64,000 nt of DNA from PKWO01 sp036384915 (GCA_036384915.1 DASVLJ010000049.1:62001-126000), one strand, 5' to 3'; shown: positions 1 through 9,885, numbered from the stretch's first letter. The notes: a model not told the origin generated them from the sequence alone. Program-made: numbers and translations.

Positions 1-309
1 CAGCAGCGTGCGGAATTGTTCGGTCAACTGCTTTTGCTGATCGGCCGATGCATCGCGCCAGAAGCGGCCCGCCGCCATCGAGGTCATGCGCTGAAAATCG
101 ACATAGGGCAGAATCTTCGCATCGACCAACTCGAATATCTTTTTCTGGTTGCCGGCCTGGATGGTCTTGTCGGCCTTGACCGAATCGAGCACATCCTGGC
201 TGATGCGCTTGATGAGCGCATCGGGCGCTTCCTGCGCCGAAGCCACGCTCATGAAGCCGGCCATGCCGACTGCGAAAAACAAGGTCGCGATTTGTTTAAA
301 GAGTTTCAT
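1..309 (-). CDS. mlaC: MlaC-type phospholipid-binding ABC component (partial, C-terminus off window)
   Basis: The first 103 codons are present and the gene runs off the left edge. A Sec signal peptide ending at the Ala-Ser-Ala before residue 26 is followed by a region with the usual MlaC start (DALIKRIS, then LPYVDFQRMT). MlaC is the periplasmic carrier that shuttles phospholipid between the outer membrane and the inner-membrane MlaFED complex. It lies downstream of mlaF, mlaE and mlaD on the same strand, which supports the call. The gap to mlaD is 160 bp, longer than the other spacings in this operon. Confidence 0.88.
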   Translation of the reverse strand, partial: MKLFKQIATLFFAVGMAGFMSVASAQEAPDALIKRISQDVLDSVKADKTIQAGNQKKIFELVDAKILPYVDFQRMTSMAAGRFWRDASADQQKQLTEQFRTLL

Positions 310-469
310 ATTCTTTCCATTTATTCAAGTTACTTATTCTCTGGGTGCCCTGGGCAGTTAACCGCCAGACTCGCCTTGCGGATGACAGCCGTAACGCAAT
401 CGCTTACCGATAGATGCCAAGCCGGCGCATCGGTTCCGCGCATTTACATTTCATTCAAGCAAGTCTGGC

Positions 470-970
470 TTATTTGCTGGCTCCGCCGCTGTTCGTACCG
501 CTGCTATTTCCGCCGCTGTCAGCCGCCTTGCTATACAAAAACTGGCTGATCAAGTCTTCCAGCACCACGGCCGACTGGGTCGAGGTGATCTTGTCACCGT
601 TACCGAGGTTCTTGACGTCGCCACCCGGCGAAATACCGATGTATTGCTCGCCCAACAAGCCTGCGGTAAGAATCTTCAACGAAGAGTCCTTGGGGAATTG
701 GTAAGACGAATTCATGTTCAAGACCACGTCCGCCTGGAAAGTCTTGTCGTCGAAACGGATTTCCGCCACGCGGCCGACCACCACGCCGGCACTCTTGACG
801 GCCGCCTGGGGTTTCAGTCCGCCGATATTGTCGAACTTGCCGGTCACCTGGTAGGTCGGGGTCAGTGAAAACGAACTCATGTTGCCGGCCTTGAGCGCCA
901 GGAACAGCAAGGCAGCCGCACCGAGCACGACGAAGAGACCAACCCATACATCCAACGCTTTGTTTTGCAT
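470..970 (-). CDS. mlaD: MlaD-type MCE-domain lipid transport protein
   Basis: A 166-residue protein with one N-terminal membrane anchor (about residues 7-27, a run of Val, Leu and Ala) followed by an MCE domain (about residues 36-115, with GGLKPQAAVKSAGVVVGRV). The C-terminus is low-complexity Ser/Gly/Asn. MlaD forms the periplasmic ring on the MlaE permease through which phospholipid passes to or from MlaC. It starts 35 bp after mlaE on the same strand. Length and order match the mla family. The exact start is the only ATG consistent with the anchor. Confidence 0.93.
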   Translation of the reverse strand: MQNKALDVWVGLFVVLGAAALLFLALKAGNMSSFSLTPTYQVTGKFDNIGGLKPQAAVKSAGVVVGRVAEIRFDDKTFQADVVLNMNSSYQFPKDSSLKILTAGLLGEQYIGISPGGDVKNLGNGDKITSTQSAVVLEDLISQFLYSKAADSGGNSSGTNSGGASK

Positions 971-1005
971 GTTGTACTCCTTGAGGCGAGACTATTACCC
1001 GCCCC

Positions 1006-1782
1006 TCAATTGAACATCAGTGCCGTAAGCAGGAAGTCCAGCCAAAGCACGGTCAGCGACGCGATCACCACGGTACGCGTGGTGGCACGCGACACGCCCT
1101 CCGGCGTCGGCTGGCTTTCATAGCCCTGGTACAAGGCGACGAAGGTAACGGCAAAGCCGAACACGATACTCTTCAATACACCGTTGGCGACGTCCTGCAT
1201 CACGTCGACCCCGCCCTGCATCTGCGACCAAAAGGCACCTTCATCGACACCAATCAGGCGCACGCCGACGATATAGCCTCCCACGATGCCGACTGCGCTG
1301 AAAATTGCCGCCAGGATGGGCATCGAAATCACACCGGCCCAGAAACGCGGGCCGATTACGCGCTGCAGCGGATTGACCGCCATCATTTCCATCGCGGCCA
1401 ACTGCTCGCCGGCTTTCATCAAGCCGATTTCGGCGGTCAGCGAGGTGCCGGCGCGGCCGGCAAACAGCAGCGCCGTCACCACAGGCCCGAGTTCGCGCGT
1501 CAGCGACAGTGCGACCAGCAAGCCCAGCGCCTCTTCGGATCCGTACTTGTTGAGCGTGTAATAGCCCTGCAAGCCCAGCACGAAGCCGACGAACAGGCCC
1601 GAGACAGCGATGATCACCAGCGAATAATTGCCGATGAAATGGATTTGATCGGTGATGAGGCGCGGCCGGCGCAACAAGCCGAAGGACAGATACAGCAGGC
1701 GCACGAACATGCGCGCGGCATAGCCGAGGCTTTTCAGCCACATGCGGACGGAATGCCCGAGCGAAGCGATGGCGCCGATCAT
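1006..1782 (-). CDS. mlaE: MlaE-type ABC transporter permease
   Basis: A 258-residue, strongly hydrophobic protein of the MlaE permease family. It has the family hallmarks: an amphipathic N-terminus, the LGPVVTALLFAGRAG segment and the EIGLMKAGEQLAAMEMM coupling region. It is the inner-membrane subunit that works with the MlaF ATPase and MlaD ring to maintain outer-membrane lipid asymmetry. Its start codon overlaps the mlaF stop by four bases (ATGA at 1779-1782), which indicates translational coupling. Confidence 0.95.
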   Translation of the reverse strand: MIGAIASLGHSVRMWLKSLGYAARMFVRLLYLSFGLLRRPRLITDQIHFIGNYSLVIIAVSGLFVGFVLGLQGYYTLNKYGSEEALGLLVALSLTRELGPVVTALLFAGRAGTSLTAEIGLMKAGEQLAAMEMMAVNPLQRVIGPRFWAGVISMPILAAIFSAVGIVGGYIVGVRLIGVDEGAFWSQMQGGVDVMQDVANGVLKSIVFGFAVTFVALYQGYESQPTPEGVSRATTRTVVIASLTVLWLDFLLTALMFN

Positions 1783-2582
1783 GCATCCCCCCTCAGGCCA
1801 AGATCCTCGGCCAGCGACTTGCCGGGATAGTGGAAGGGCACAGGCCCGTCGGCTTCGGCATTGACGAATTGTTTCACGTAGGGATCGTTCGAGGCGCGCA
1901 TATCGTCCGGCGTGCCGTGCGCAACGATCTTGCCGGACGAGAGGAAATACACGTAATCGGCAATCAAGAACGATTCATCGACATCGTGCGACACCAGGAT
2001 CGAGGTCGAGCCGAGTGCGTCGTTCAGGTTACGGATCAGGTTGGCCGTGACACCCATCGAGATCGGGTCGAGCCCGGCGAACGGTTCGTCGTACATGATC
2101 AGTTGCGGATCGAGCGCAATCGCACGAGCCAAGGCCACGCGGCGCGCCATGCCGCCCGAAACCTCTGCCGGCTTCAAATAGGCGGCATTGCGCAAGCCGA
2201 CGGCCTGCAGCTTCATCAAAACCATGTCGCGGATCAGGCTCTCGGGCAGGTCGGTGTGTTCGCGCAAGGGGAAGGCAACGTTGTCGAACACCGAGAGATC
2301 GGTGAACAGCGCACCATTCTGGAACAACACCCCCATGCGCCGGCGCAGCTTGTACAAGCCATCGGTGTCGTGCGTATTCACCGGCGTGCCGTCTATTGTG
2401 ATGGAGCCCTCCTGCGCCGCCAGCAAGCCGCCGATCAGGCGCAGGATGGTGGTCTTGCCCGAGCCGGAGCCGCCCATCACGGCCACGACCTTGCCACGCG
2501 GGAAATCCATCTGCAGATCGGCCAGGATGGGCCGTTCACCGTAGGCAAACTTCAAATTGCGGATTTCGACCAGATTGGACAC
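1779..2582 (-). CDS. mlaF: MlaF-type ABC transporter ATPase
   Basis: A 267-residue ATP-binding subunit. Walker A is GGSGSGKTT at residues 37-45, the ABC signature is SGGMARRVALARA, and Walker B is LIMYDEPFAGLDP. It powers lipid transport by the MlaFEDB complex at the inner membrane. It is the first mla gene here. The 198 bp upstream contain the gltD terminator, so the mla promoter should lie between about 2583 and 2714. Confidence 0.95.
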   Translation of the reverse strand: MSNLVEIRNLKFAYGERPILADLQMDFPRGKVVAVMGGSGSGKTTILRLIGGLLAAQEGSITIDGTPVNTHDTDGLYKLRRRMGVLFQNGALFTDLSVFDNVAFPLREHTDLPESLIRDMVLMKLQAVGLRNAAYLKPAEVSGGMARRVALARAIALDPQLIMYDEPFAGLDPISMGVTANLIRNLNDALGSTSILVSHDVDESFLIADYVYFLSSGKIVAHGTPDDMRASNDPYVKQFVNAEADGPVPFHYPGKSLAEDLGLRGDA

Positions 2583-2714
2583 AGAGTGAGGTTGAATGAA
2601 AACAATGGCGAGATTGTAGAGCAGTTCTCACATTTCTTCAGACGCAGGGCTGCGAAAGCATGGTATTCGACGCATTTTGTCGGTGATTGGCAGATAGAAC
2701 ATCACAAAAACAAC

Positions 2715-2736
2715 AAGCCCGCAATAGTGCGGGCTT
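2715..2736 (-). terminator. Rho-independent terminator after gltD
   Basis: A perfect 9-bp stem (AAGCCCGCA / TGCGGGCTT) with a 4-nt loop. Read on the minus strand it is followed by a T-rich tail (GTTGTTTTTGTG). It lies 45 bp past the gltD stop and before mlaF, so it should end the gltBD transcript. Confidence 0.85.
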
Positions 2737-2780
2737 GGATTTACCTCGTTTTACTCGATAGTTACGTCTTTATTACCAAC

Positions 2781-4244
2781 TTACCTCGGCAATACCGAGC
2801 TGCCCATCAAGAATTCATCGACCGCGCGCGCGCATTGGCGCCCTTCGCGGATCGCCCAGACCACGAGCGACTGGCCACGCCGCATATCGCCGGCCGCGAA
2901 CACCTTGGGCACCGAAGTCTTGTAGCTGCTCTCGCCCTCAGTCTGCGCCTTGGCATTGCCGCGCGCATCGGTCTCGACACCGAAGGCCTTCAACACTTGC
3001 GCCACCGGCGAGACGAAACCCATCGCGAGCAGAACCAAGTCGGCCTTGATCTCGAATTCGGAGTCGGGCACTTCGACCATCTTGCCGTCCTTCCATTCGA
3101 CGCGGGCCGCGATCAGCTTTTCCACCTTGCCGCCCTTGCCTTCAAGGCGCTTGGTGGTGACGGACCAGTCGCGCTCGCAGCCTTCTTCATGCGAAGACGA
3201 GGTGCGCAGCTTGATAGGCCAATAAGGCCAGACCAGGGGCTTGTTTTCATGCTCGGGCGGCTGCGGCAGCAGTTCGAATTGCGTGACGGCCGCCGCACCA
3301 TGGCGGTTCGACGTGCCGACGCAGTCCGAACCGGTATCGCCGCCGCCAATGACGACGACGTGCTTGCCGGCCGCTGTGATCTGGTCCTTGACCTTGTCGC
3401 CGGCCACCACCTTGTTCTGCAAAGGCAGGAAATCCATAGCGAAATGCACGCCTTTCAATTCACGGCCAGGCACGGGCAGATCGCGCGGCTGTTCGGCACC
3501 GCCCGAGAGGATCACGGCGTCGAACTCCTTGTCCAATTCTTCAGGCGAAATCACCTTCTTGGACCAGTTGGTCACGTTGGCCGGAAAATCCTTGCCGACC
3601 AGGACGCCGGTCTTGAATTGCACGCCTTCGGCTTCCATCTGCTTGACGCGGCGGTCGATGCCGGACTTTTCCAGCTTGAAGTCGGGAATGCCGTAGCGCA
3701 GCAAGCCGCCGACGCGGTCGTTCTTTTCGAACACGGTCACATCGTGGCCGGCGCGCGCCAGCTGTTGCGCAGCGGCCAGGCCTGCGGGGCCGGAACCGAC
3801 CACAGCGACTTTCTTGCCGGTTTTCTTTTCCGGCGGCTGCGGCACGACCCAGCCGTTTTCCCAGGCTTTGTCGATGATGAAGTGCTCGATCGACTTGATG
3901 CCGACGGGCTCCTCATTGATCCCCAACGTACAAGCCGTCTCGCACGGTGCCGGGCAGATGCGGCCGGTAAATTCGGGGAAGTTGTTGGTCGAGTGCAGCG
4001 TATCCAAGGCTTCCTTGTAATTACCGCGGTAGACCAGGTCATTCCAGTCCGGAATGATGTTATTGACCGGGCAGCCGTTATTGCAGAACGGGATGCCGCA
4101 ATCCATGCAGCGCGCGCCCTGGATTTTGGCATCGGCATCGCTCAAATGCAGGATGAATTCCTTGTAGTGCTTGGTGCGCGCTTCCGGTGCCTCGCTGGCT
4201 TCCTTCAGGCGCTGGTATTCCATGAATCCTGTGATCTTACCCAT
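2781..4244 (-). CDS. gltD: Glutamate synthase small (beta) subunit
   Basis: A 487-residue protein. The N-terminal part carries cysteine clusters for [4Fe-4S] centres (CMDCGIPFC, CPVNN, CPAPCETAC). Two Rossmann motifs follow: GSGPAG near residue 150 for FAD and GGGDTG near residue 297 for NADPH. GltD takes electrons from NADPH and passes them to GltB, which makes glutamate from glutamine and 2-oxoglutarate. It follows gltB by 37 bp to the ATG used here, in the same transcription unit. Confidence 0.97.
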   Translation of the reverse strand: MGKITGFMEYQRLKEASEAPEARTKHYKEFILHLSDADAKIQGARCMDCGIPFCNNGCPVNNIIPDWNDLVYRGNYKEALDTLHSTNNFPEFTGRICPAPCETACTLGINEEPVGIKSIEHFIIDKAWENGWVVPQPPEKKTGKKVAVVGSGPAGLAAAQQLARAGHDVTVFEKNDRVGGLLRYGIPDFKLEKSGIDRRVKQMEAEGVQFKTGVLVGKDFPANVTNWSKKVISPEELDKEFDAVILSGGAEQPRDLPVPGRELKGVHFAMDFLPLQNKVVAGDKVKDQITAAGKHVVVIGGGDTGSDCVGTSNRHGAAAVTQFELLPQPPEHENKPLVWPYWPIKLRTSSSHEEGCERDWSVTTKRLEGKGGKVEKLIAARVEWKDGKMVEVPDSEFEIKADLVLLAMGFVSPVAQVLKAFGVETDARGNAKAQTEGESSYKTSVPKVFAAGDMRRGQSLVVWAIREGRQCARAVDEFLMGSSVLPR

Positions 4245-4281
4245 GTTCTCGTCTTCCCTAATATTGGCTTAAGCTACCTTC

Positions 4282-7200
4282 TCAAGCAGCCTTTTTCTCT
4301 TTCGCTGCTTCCGCGGCGGCCATTTCAGCGAGTGCGCGCTTGTATTCGTTCGGGAATACCTTGACGAACTTGGAGCGGCCCACGGCCCAGGCGTCGAGCA
4401 GATTGCGCGCGCGCGTGCTGCCGGTGTGCTTGAAGTGGCGTTCGATCAGGTTCTTCAAGATCGCTTCGTCGCTCTGGCGCTCGCCGTCTGCCGACAGCTT
4501 GTGCCAGGTGGCACGATCGCCCTTGGCTTCCTGGTCGATGGTGGAGAGCACCGGTTCGAGGGTGACCATGGCCTGATTGCACTTGGCGGCGAAGTCGCCA
4601 TCCGGGTCATAGACGTAGGCGATACCGCCCGACATGCCGGCCGCGAAGTTGCGGCCCGTGGCGCCGAGCACGACGACGGTGCCGCCGGTCATGTATTCGC
4701 AACCATGGTCGCCCGTGCCTTCGATAACGGCCGTGGCGCCCGAGTTGCGCACCGCGAAGCGTTCGCCCGCCACGCCGTTCAAGAAGGCTTCGCCGCAAAT
4801 CGCGCCGTACAGCACGGTATTGCCGACGATGATGTTGTCGACCGCCCAGCCGCGGAACTCGGTATTGGGACGCACGATGATGCGGCCGCCCGAGAGGCCC
4901 TTGCCGACATAGTCGTTGCCTTCGCCAACCAGGTCGAGCGTCACGCCGCGCGCCAGGAAGGCACCGACCGATTGGCCCGCCGTGCCCTGCAACTGGATGT
5001 GGATCGTATCGTCAGGCAAGCCTTCATGGCCGTACTTTTTAGCCACTTCGCCCGAGAGCATGGTCCCGACGGTACGGTTGACGTTCTTGACCGGCGAAAT
5101 GAAGGATACCTTCTCGCCCTTGTCGAGCGCCCATTGCGCCTGCGCGATGAGCCGGTTGTCCAGCGCCTTTTCCAGGCCATGGTCCTGCAACTCGACCTGG
5201 AAACGCGGCACGTCGGCCGGCACTTCGGGCTGGTAGAAAATCTTGCTGAAGTCCAGGCCCTTGGCTTTCCAGTGCGCGATGGCCTTGGACTTGTCGAGCA
5301 AATCGGTACGGCCGATCAACTCGTCAAACGTGCGGATGCCGAGCTGAGCCATAATCTGGCGCGCCTCTTCGGCGACGAAGAAGAAATAGTTCACGACGTG
5401 CTCCGGCTTGCCGGAGAATTTGGCGCGCAACACCGGGTCTTGCGTGGCCACGCCGACCGGGCAGGTGTTCAAGTGGCACTTGCGCATCATGATGCAGCCT
5501 TCGACGACGAGCGGCGCGGTGGCGAACCCGACTTCGTCGGCACCAAGCAGGGCGGCGATGACGACGTCGCGCCCGGTCTTGACCTGGCCGTCGGTCTGCA
5601 CACGGATGCGGCCGCGCAGGCGGTTCAATACCAGGGTTTGCTGCGTTTCGGCCAAGCCGAGTTCCCAGGGCGTGCCGGTATGCTTGACCGAGGAAATTGG
5701 CGAAGCGCCCGTGCCGCCGTCATGGCCGGCGATCACGACATGGTCGGCCTTGGCCTTGGCCACGCCGGCCGCCACCGTGCCGACGCCGACTTCGGATACC
5801 AGCTTGACCGAGATCGAGGCCTTGGGATTGGCATTCTTCAGGTCGTGGATCAGCTGCGCCAGGTCTTCGATCGAATAGATGTCATGGTGCGGCGGCGGGG
5901 AGATGAGGCCCACGCCGGGCACCGAGAAACGCAGCTTGGCGATGTATTCCGATACCTTGTGGCCGGGCAGCTGGCCGCCCTCGCCGGGCTTGGCGCCCTG
6001 CGCCATCTTGATCTGGATCTGGTCGGCCGAGGTCAGGTATTCGGTGGTGACGCCGAAACGGCCCGAGGCCACCTGCTTGATCCTCGAGCGCAGCGAATCG
6101 CCATCCTGCAAAGGGATGTCGGCTTCGACCTGGTTTTTGCCGATGATGGAGGCAAGCGTGTCGCCGTTCTTGATGGGGATGCCGCGCAACTCGTTGCGGT
6201 AACGGTTTTCGTCCTCACCGCCTTCGCCGGTATTGGAACGGCCGCCGATGCGGTTCATCGCAATTGCCAGCGTGGTATGCGCTTCGGTCGAGATCGAGCC
6301 GAGCGACATCGCGCCGGTGGCGAAGCGCTTGACGATTTCCTTGGCCGGTTCCACTTCGTCGAGCGGAATCACCTTGGCGGGATCGAACTTGAATTCGAAC
6401 AGCCCGCGCAAGGTCATGTGGCGCTTCGATTGGTCGTTGATGATCTGCGCGTATTCTTTGTAGGTACTGAAATTGTTGGAGCGCGTCGAGTGCTGCAGCT
6501 TGGCGATCGCGTCCGGTGTCCACATGTGGTCCTCGCCGCGGATGCGGAAGGCGTATTCGCCGCCCGCGTCGAGCGCATTGGCCAGCACCGGGTCGTTGGA
6601 GAAAGCCAGGCGATGCAGGCGCAAGGCTTCTTCGGCCACTTCGAACACGCCTATGCCCTCGACATTGGACGCCGTGCCCTTGAAATACTTGTTCACCATG
6701 GCGCTGTTCAACCCGATGGCTTCGAATATCTGCGCGCCGCAGTAAGACATATAGGTCGAGATGCCCATCTTGGACATGACCTTGTGCAAGCCCTTGCCTA
6801 TCGCCTTCTGGAAGTTGTAGATGGCTTTTTCCGCCGTCAATCCCTCCGCAAGCCTGGGCGCCATATCGGCCAGCGTTTCCATCGCGAGATAGGGATGGAT
6901 CGCTTCTGCGCCATAACCGGCCAACAGGGCGAAGTGATGCGTCTCGCGTGCCGAACCGGTTTCCACGACAAGACCGGTGGAAGTGCGCAAGCCCTTGGAA
7001 ACCAGGTGCAGGTGGATTGCCGACGTCGCCAGCAGCGCGGGAATCGCCACATGCTCCGCATCGACCTTGCGGTCCGACACGATCAGGATGTTATGGCCAG
7101 ACTTGACGGCGTCGACAGCTTTGGCGCACAGGGAGGCGAGCCAGGCTTCGATGCCCTCTTTGCCCCAGGACACGGGGTAGCAGATGTTCAATTCGTAGGA

Positions 7201-8961
7201 CTTGAACTTACCCGTAGTATGCGCGCTGATGTTGCGCAGTTTGGCAATATCTTCAAAATCGAGAACCGGCTGCTGCACTTCGAGGCGCATCGGCGGGTTG
7301 ATGTTGTTGGTATCGAGCATGTTCGGCTTGGGACCGATGAAAGACACCAGCGACATCACCATCGCTTCGCGGATCGGATCGATCGGCGGGTTCGTCACTT
7401 GGGCGAACAACTGTTTGAAGTAGTGGTACAGCGTCTTGTTCTTGTTCGACATCACCGCCAGCGGCGAATCGTTGCCCATGGAACCGATGGCTTCTTCGCC
7501 GCCGGTCGCCATTGGCGCCAGGATGACCTTGAGGTCTTCCTGCGTGTAGCCGAACACTTGCTGGCGGTCGAGCAAGGGCGTGGCATTCGGCGCTTCGGCG
7601 GGTTCGGCCTTCAAGCCGCCCAGCTTGATGCGCACGGAATTGATCCATTGCTTGTAGGGCTTAGCATTGGCGTAGGTGTCCTTCAACTCCTTGTCGTCGA
7701 TGATGCGGCCGGCTTCCAGGTCGATCAGGAACATCTTGCCCGGCTGCAGGCGCCACTTCTTGATGATCTTCGATTCGGGGATAGGCAATACCCCCGATTC
7801 GGACGCCATCACGACCAGGTCGTCGTCGGTGACGATGTAGCGCGCCGGGCGCAAGCCGTTGCGGTCCAGCGTGCCGCCAATGTGGCGGCCGTCGGTGAAG
7901 GCCATCGCCGCCGGGCCGTCCCAGGGCTCCATCATCGCCGCGTGGTATTCGTAGAAGGCACGGCGGTTGTCGTCCATCAGCGTGTGGTTTTCCCAGGCCT
8001 CGGGGATCATCATCATCATCGCTTGCGCCAGAGGGTAGCCTGCCATCAAGAGCAGTTCCAGCACGTTGTCGAAGCAAGCCGTGTCGGACTGGCCTTCATA
8101 GATCAACGGGAACAGCTTCTTGAGATCGTCGCCCAGCACGGCCGACTTCATCACGCCTTCGCGCGCACGCATCCAGTTGAAGTTACCCTTGACCGTATTG
8201 ATTTCGCCGTTGTGCGCGATCAGGCGATAGGGGTGGGCCAGCGGCCATTCCGGGAAGGTGTTGGTCGAGAAGCGCTGGTGCACCAGGGCCAAGGCCGAGA
8301 TACAGCGCTCGTCCTGCAAGTCCTTGTAATAGACGCCGACCTGATCCGCCAGCAGCAAGCCCTTGTAGACCACGGTGCGGGCCGACATCGAAGGCACGAA
8401 AAATTCCTTACCGTGCAGCAGGTTCAGCGCCTGGATCGCGTGGCCTGAAGATTTGCGGATCACGTACAGTTTGCGCTCCAATGCATCGGTCACCATGATG
8501 TCTTGGCCGCGGCCGATGAACACCTGGCGGATCACCGGTTCCTTGGCGCGCACGGTGGGCGACATCGGCATGTCGATATCGACGGGCACGTCGCGCCAGC
8601 CGAGCAGCACCTGGCCTTCGGCGAGAATGGCGCGCTCAATCTCCTGTTCGCAGGCGATGCGCGAAGCATGTTCCTTGGGCAGGAAGATCATGCCGACGCC
8701 GTATTCGCCGGGCGGCGGCAGATCGACGCCCTGCTTGTGCATTTCTTCGCGGTAGTACTGGTCGGGAATCTGGAGCAGAATGCCCGCGCCGTCGCCCATC
8801 AGCTTATCGGCGCCGACGGCGCCCCGGTGGTCGAGGTTTTTCAGGATCAGCAGGCCCTGTTCCACAATCGAGTGGCTCTTCTTGCCTTTGATGTGGGCAA
8901 CGAAGCCGACGCCGCAGGCGTCATGTTCATTGTTCGGGTCGTATAGTCCTTGCGCGTGCAT
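4282..8961 (-). CDS. gltB: Glutamate synthase large (alpha) subunit
   Basis: About 1,559 residues. The order is a class II glutamine amidotransferase domain, a central domain, an FMN-binding synthase domain with a 3Fe-4S cluster (CIMMRKCHLNTCPVG), and a C-terminal GXGXG beta-helix domain. With the start at 8961 the catalytic cysteine is residue 16 (HDACGVGF), exposed after loss of a 15-residue propeptide. This start has a GGAG seven bases upstream. In-frame alternatives at 8967 and 8985 have poorly placed ribosome sites. It is the first gene of gltBD and the central enzyme of ammonia assimilation with glutamine synthetase. Confidence 0.95.
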   Translation of the reverse strand: MHAQGLYDPNNEHDACGVGFVAHIKGKKSHSIVEQGLLILKNLDHRGAVGADKLMGDGAGILLQIPDQYYREEMHKQGVDLPPPGEYGVGMIFLPKEHASRIACEQEIERAILAEGQVLLGWRDVPVDIDMPMSPTVRAKEPVIRQVFIGRGQDIMVTDALERKLYVIRKSSGHAIQALNLLHGKEFFVPSMSARTVVYKGLLLADQVGVYYKDLQDERCISALALVHQRFSTNTFPEWPLAHPYRLIAHNGEINTVKGNFNWMRAREGVMKSAVLGDDLKKLFPLIYEGQSDTACFDNVLELLLMAGYPLAQAMMMMIPEAWENHTLMDDNRRAFYEYHAAMMEPWDGPAAMAFTDGRHIGGTLDRNGLRPARYIVTDDDLVVMASESGVLPIPESKIIKKWRLQPGKMFLIDLEAGRIIDDKELKDTYANAKPYKQWINSVRIKLGGLKAEPAEAPNATPLLDRQQVFGYTQEDLKVILAPMATGGEEAIGSMGNDSPLAVMSNKNKTLYHYFKQLFAQVTNPPIDPIREAMVMSLVSFIGPKPNMLDTNNINPPMRLEVQQPVLDFEDIAKLRNISAHTTGKFKSYELNICYPVSWGKEGIEAWLASLCAKAVDAVKSGHNILIVSDRKVDAEHVAIPALLATSAIHLHLVSKGLRTSTGLVVETGSARETHHFALLAGYGAEAIHPYLAMETLADMAPRLAEGLTAEKAIYNFQKAIGKGLHKVMSKMGISTYMSYCGAQIFEAIGLNSAMVNKYFKGTASNVEGIGVFEVAEEALRLHRLAFSNDPVLANALDAGGEYAFRIRGEDHMWTPDAIAKLQHSTRSNNFSTYKEYAQIINDQSKRHMTLRGLFEFKFDPAKVIPLDEVEPAKEIVKRFATGAMSLGSISTEAHTTLAIAMNRIGGRSNTGEGGEDENRYRNELRGIPIKNGDTLASIIGKNQVEADIPLQDGDSLRSRIKQVASGRFGVTTEYLTSADQIQIKMAQGAKPGEGGQLPGHKVSEYIAKLRFSVPGVGLISPPPHHDIYSIEDLAQLIHDLKNANPKASISVKLVSEVGVGTVAAGVAKAKADHVVIAGHDGGTGASPISSVKHTGTPWELGLAETQQTLVLNRLRGRIRVQTDGQVKTGRDVVIAALLGADEVGFATAPLVVEGCIMMRKCHLNTCPVGVATQDPVLRAKFSGKPEHVVNYFFFVAEEARQIMAQLGIRTFDELIGRTDLLDKSKAIAHWKAKGLDFSKIFYQPEVPADVPRFQVELQDHGLEKALDNRLIAQAQWALDKGEKVSFISPVKNVNRTVGTMLSGEVAKKYGHEGLPDDTIHIQLQGTAGQSVGAFLARGVTLDLVGEGNDYVGKGLSGGRIIVRPNTEFRGWAVDNIIVGNTVLYGAICGEAFLNGVAGERFAVRNSGATAVIEGTGDHGCEYMTGGTVVVLGATGRNFAAGMSGGIAYVYDPDGDFAAKCNQAMVTLEPVLSTIDQEAKGDRATWHKLSADGERQSDEAILKNLIERHFKHTGSTRARNLLDAWAVGRSKFVKVFPNEYKRALAEMAAAEAAKEKKAA

Positions 8962-9038
8962 GGGCATTCTCCAGCTTTTTATCAAGTCGAAGCCAAAGAA
9001 TAGTGCACTGCAAAAGTTTACTCAACAACTATAAAATA

Positions 9039-9096
9039 GGGTCAGAGCAAAATAAAACGCGCTGGATTTTCAAAAAATATTTTATTAGGGACAGAG
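9039..9096. repeat. Two GGGTCAGAG-type repeats beside the RAYT gene
   Basis: GGGTCAGAG (9039-9047) and GGGACAGAG (9088-9096) lie 49 bp apart in AT-rich sequence just past the 3' end of the RAYT gene. An inverted copy lies on its 5' side at 9886-9894. Such short flanking motifs are commonly seen around REP-associated transposase genes. Confidence 0.6.
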
Positions 9097-9111
9097 TAAA
9101 TTATCCGAATT

Positions 9112-9834
9112 TTAAGGCACTTCCTGGGTTTTCTCCGTCTCCGGGGTCACCTGCTTTCGGGGTCGGCCGCGCCTGCCAGGACGCACCATGCGATTGGTTT
9201 GCTTCTCCAATTCGTTCTTGTAGGCATCGCTACCTAGCACCCAGCCTTTATGTGCGCTATCGCCAACCAGCTGCAATTCCGACAATGTGAGCACTTGCTC
9301 CGCCATCTGCTGGTAAGCCGCCTCGCGCTGGAACGGCGTGTTGCCAAGGGACCAGTAGATCATGTGATCGGTAACCAGCGGATCGGGCTTGCTGCCGATG
9401 TGATGTCGATAGCTCGACCAGGGGTAATCTTGCGCATACGGCACCAGCCCGGCGCGCACCGGGTTGGTTTCAATATAGCGGCATACCAATAATAAATAAT
9501 GGTCCGCGTCGATGACGCCCGCTTTGAAGCGGCCCTGCCACAAAGTCCCTGCACGCTGGTATTTGCGATTGAAATAAGGGACATAGTGCCGCCCCGCCCA
9601 TTGCATCATGCGCGCCAGCCCTTCCGCATCGCTCGGCGTGGCGGCCAAATGCACATGGTCGGGCATCAAGACGTAAGCGTGAACGGCAACTTTGTATAGC
9701 TTGGCGGCGTCACGCAGCCAATTCAGGAAGCATTGATGGTCTTCGGCATCACGGAAAATGGTTTGCCGGTCAACGGCATATTGGACCACATGATGCGCCT
9801 GAGAAGGAACGACGAGTCGCGGCTGGCGGGCCAT
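9112..9834 (-). CDS. REP-associated tyrosine transposase (RAYT, Y1/IS200-like)
   Basis: A 240-residue protein of the Y1 transposase family. It has the HUH metal-binding pair in MPDHVHL (His60 and His62), the ETNPVRAGL segment and the YPWSSYRHH block typical of RAYT proteins. The C-terminus is basic (GRRGRPRK). RAYTs are single-copy, domesticated relatives of IS200 transposases that act on REP palindromes. The gene sits between gltB and a sensor kinase, with GGGTCAGAG-type motifs on both sides. Whether it is active cannot be judged. Confidence 0.88.
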   Translation of the reverse strand: MARQPRLVVPSQAHHVVQYAVDRQTIFRDAEDHQCFLNWLRDAAKLYKVAVHAYVLMPDHVHLAATPSDAEGLARMMQWAGRHYVPYFNRKYQRAGTLWQGRFKAGVIDADHYLLLVCRYIETNPVRAGLVPYAQDYPWSSYRHHIGSKPDPLVTDHMIYWSLGNTPFQREAAYQQMAEQVLTLSELQLVGDSAHKGWVLGSDAYKNELEKQTNRMVRPGRRGRPRKQVTPETEKTQEVP

Positions 9835-9885
9835 GGTTCAAATCCGGTGGTTACAATCAAGAACTGATTATAAGCCTCTTAATGA

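Noticed and set aside
1830..4364. An 844-codon open frame on the plus strand across mlaF and gltD
   Set aside because: It is antisense to two well-supported genes in GC-rich sequence, has no family motif and a composition typical of shadow frames.
4426..8448. A 1,340-codon open frame on the plus strand opposite gltB
   Set aside because: gltB is conserved along its whole length; the opposite frame is long only because of GC-rich codon use and carries no domain.
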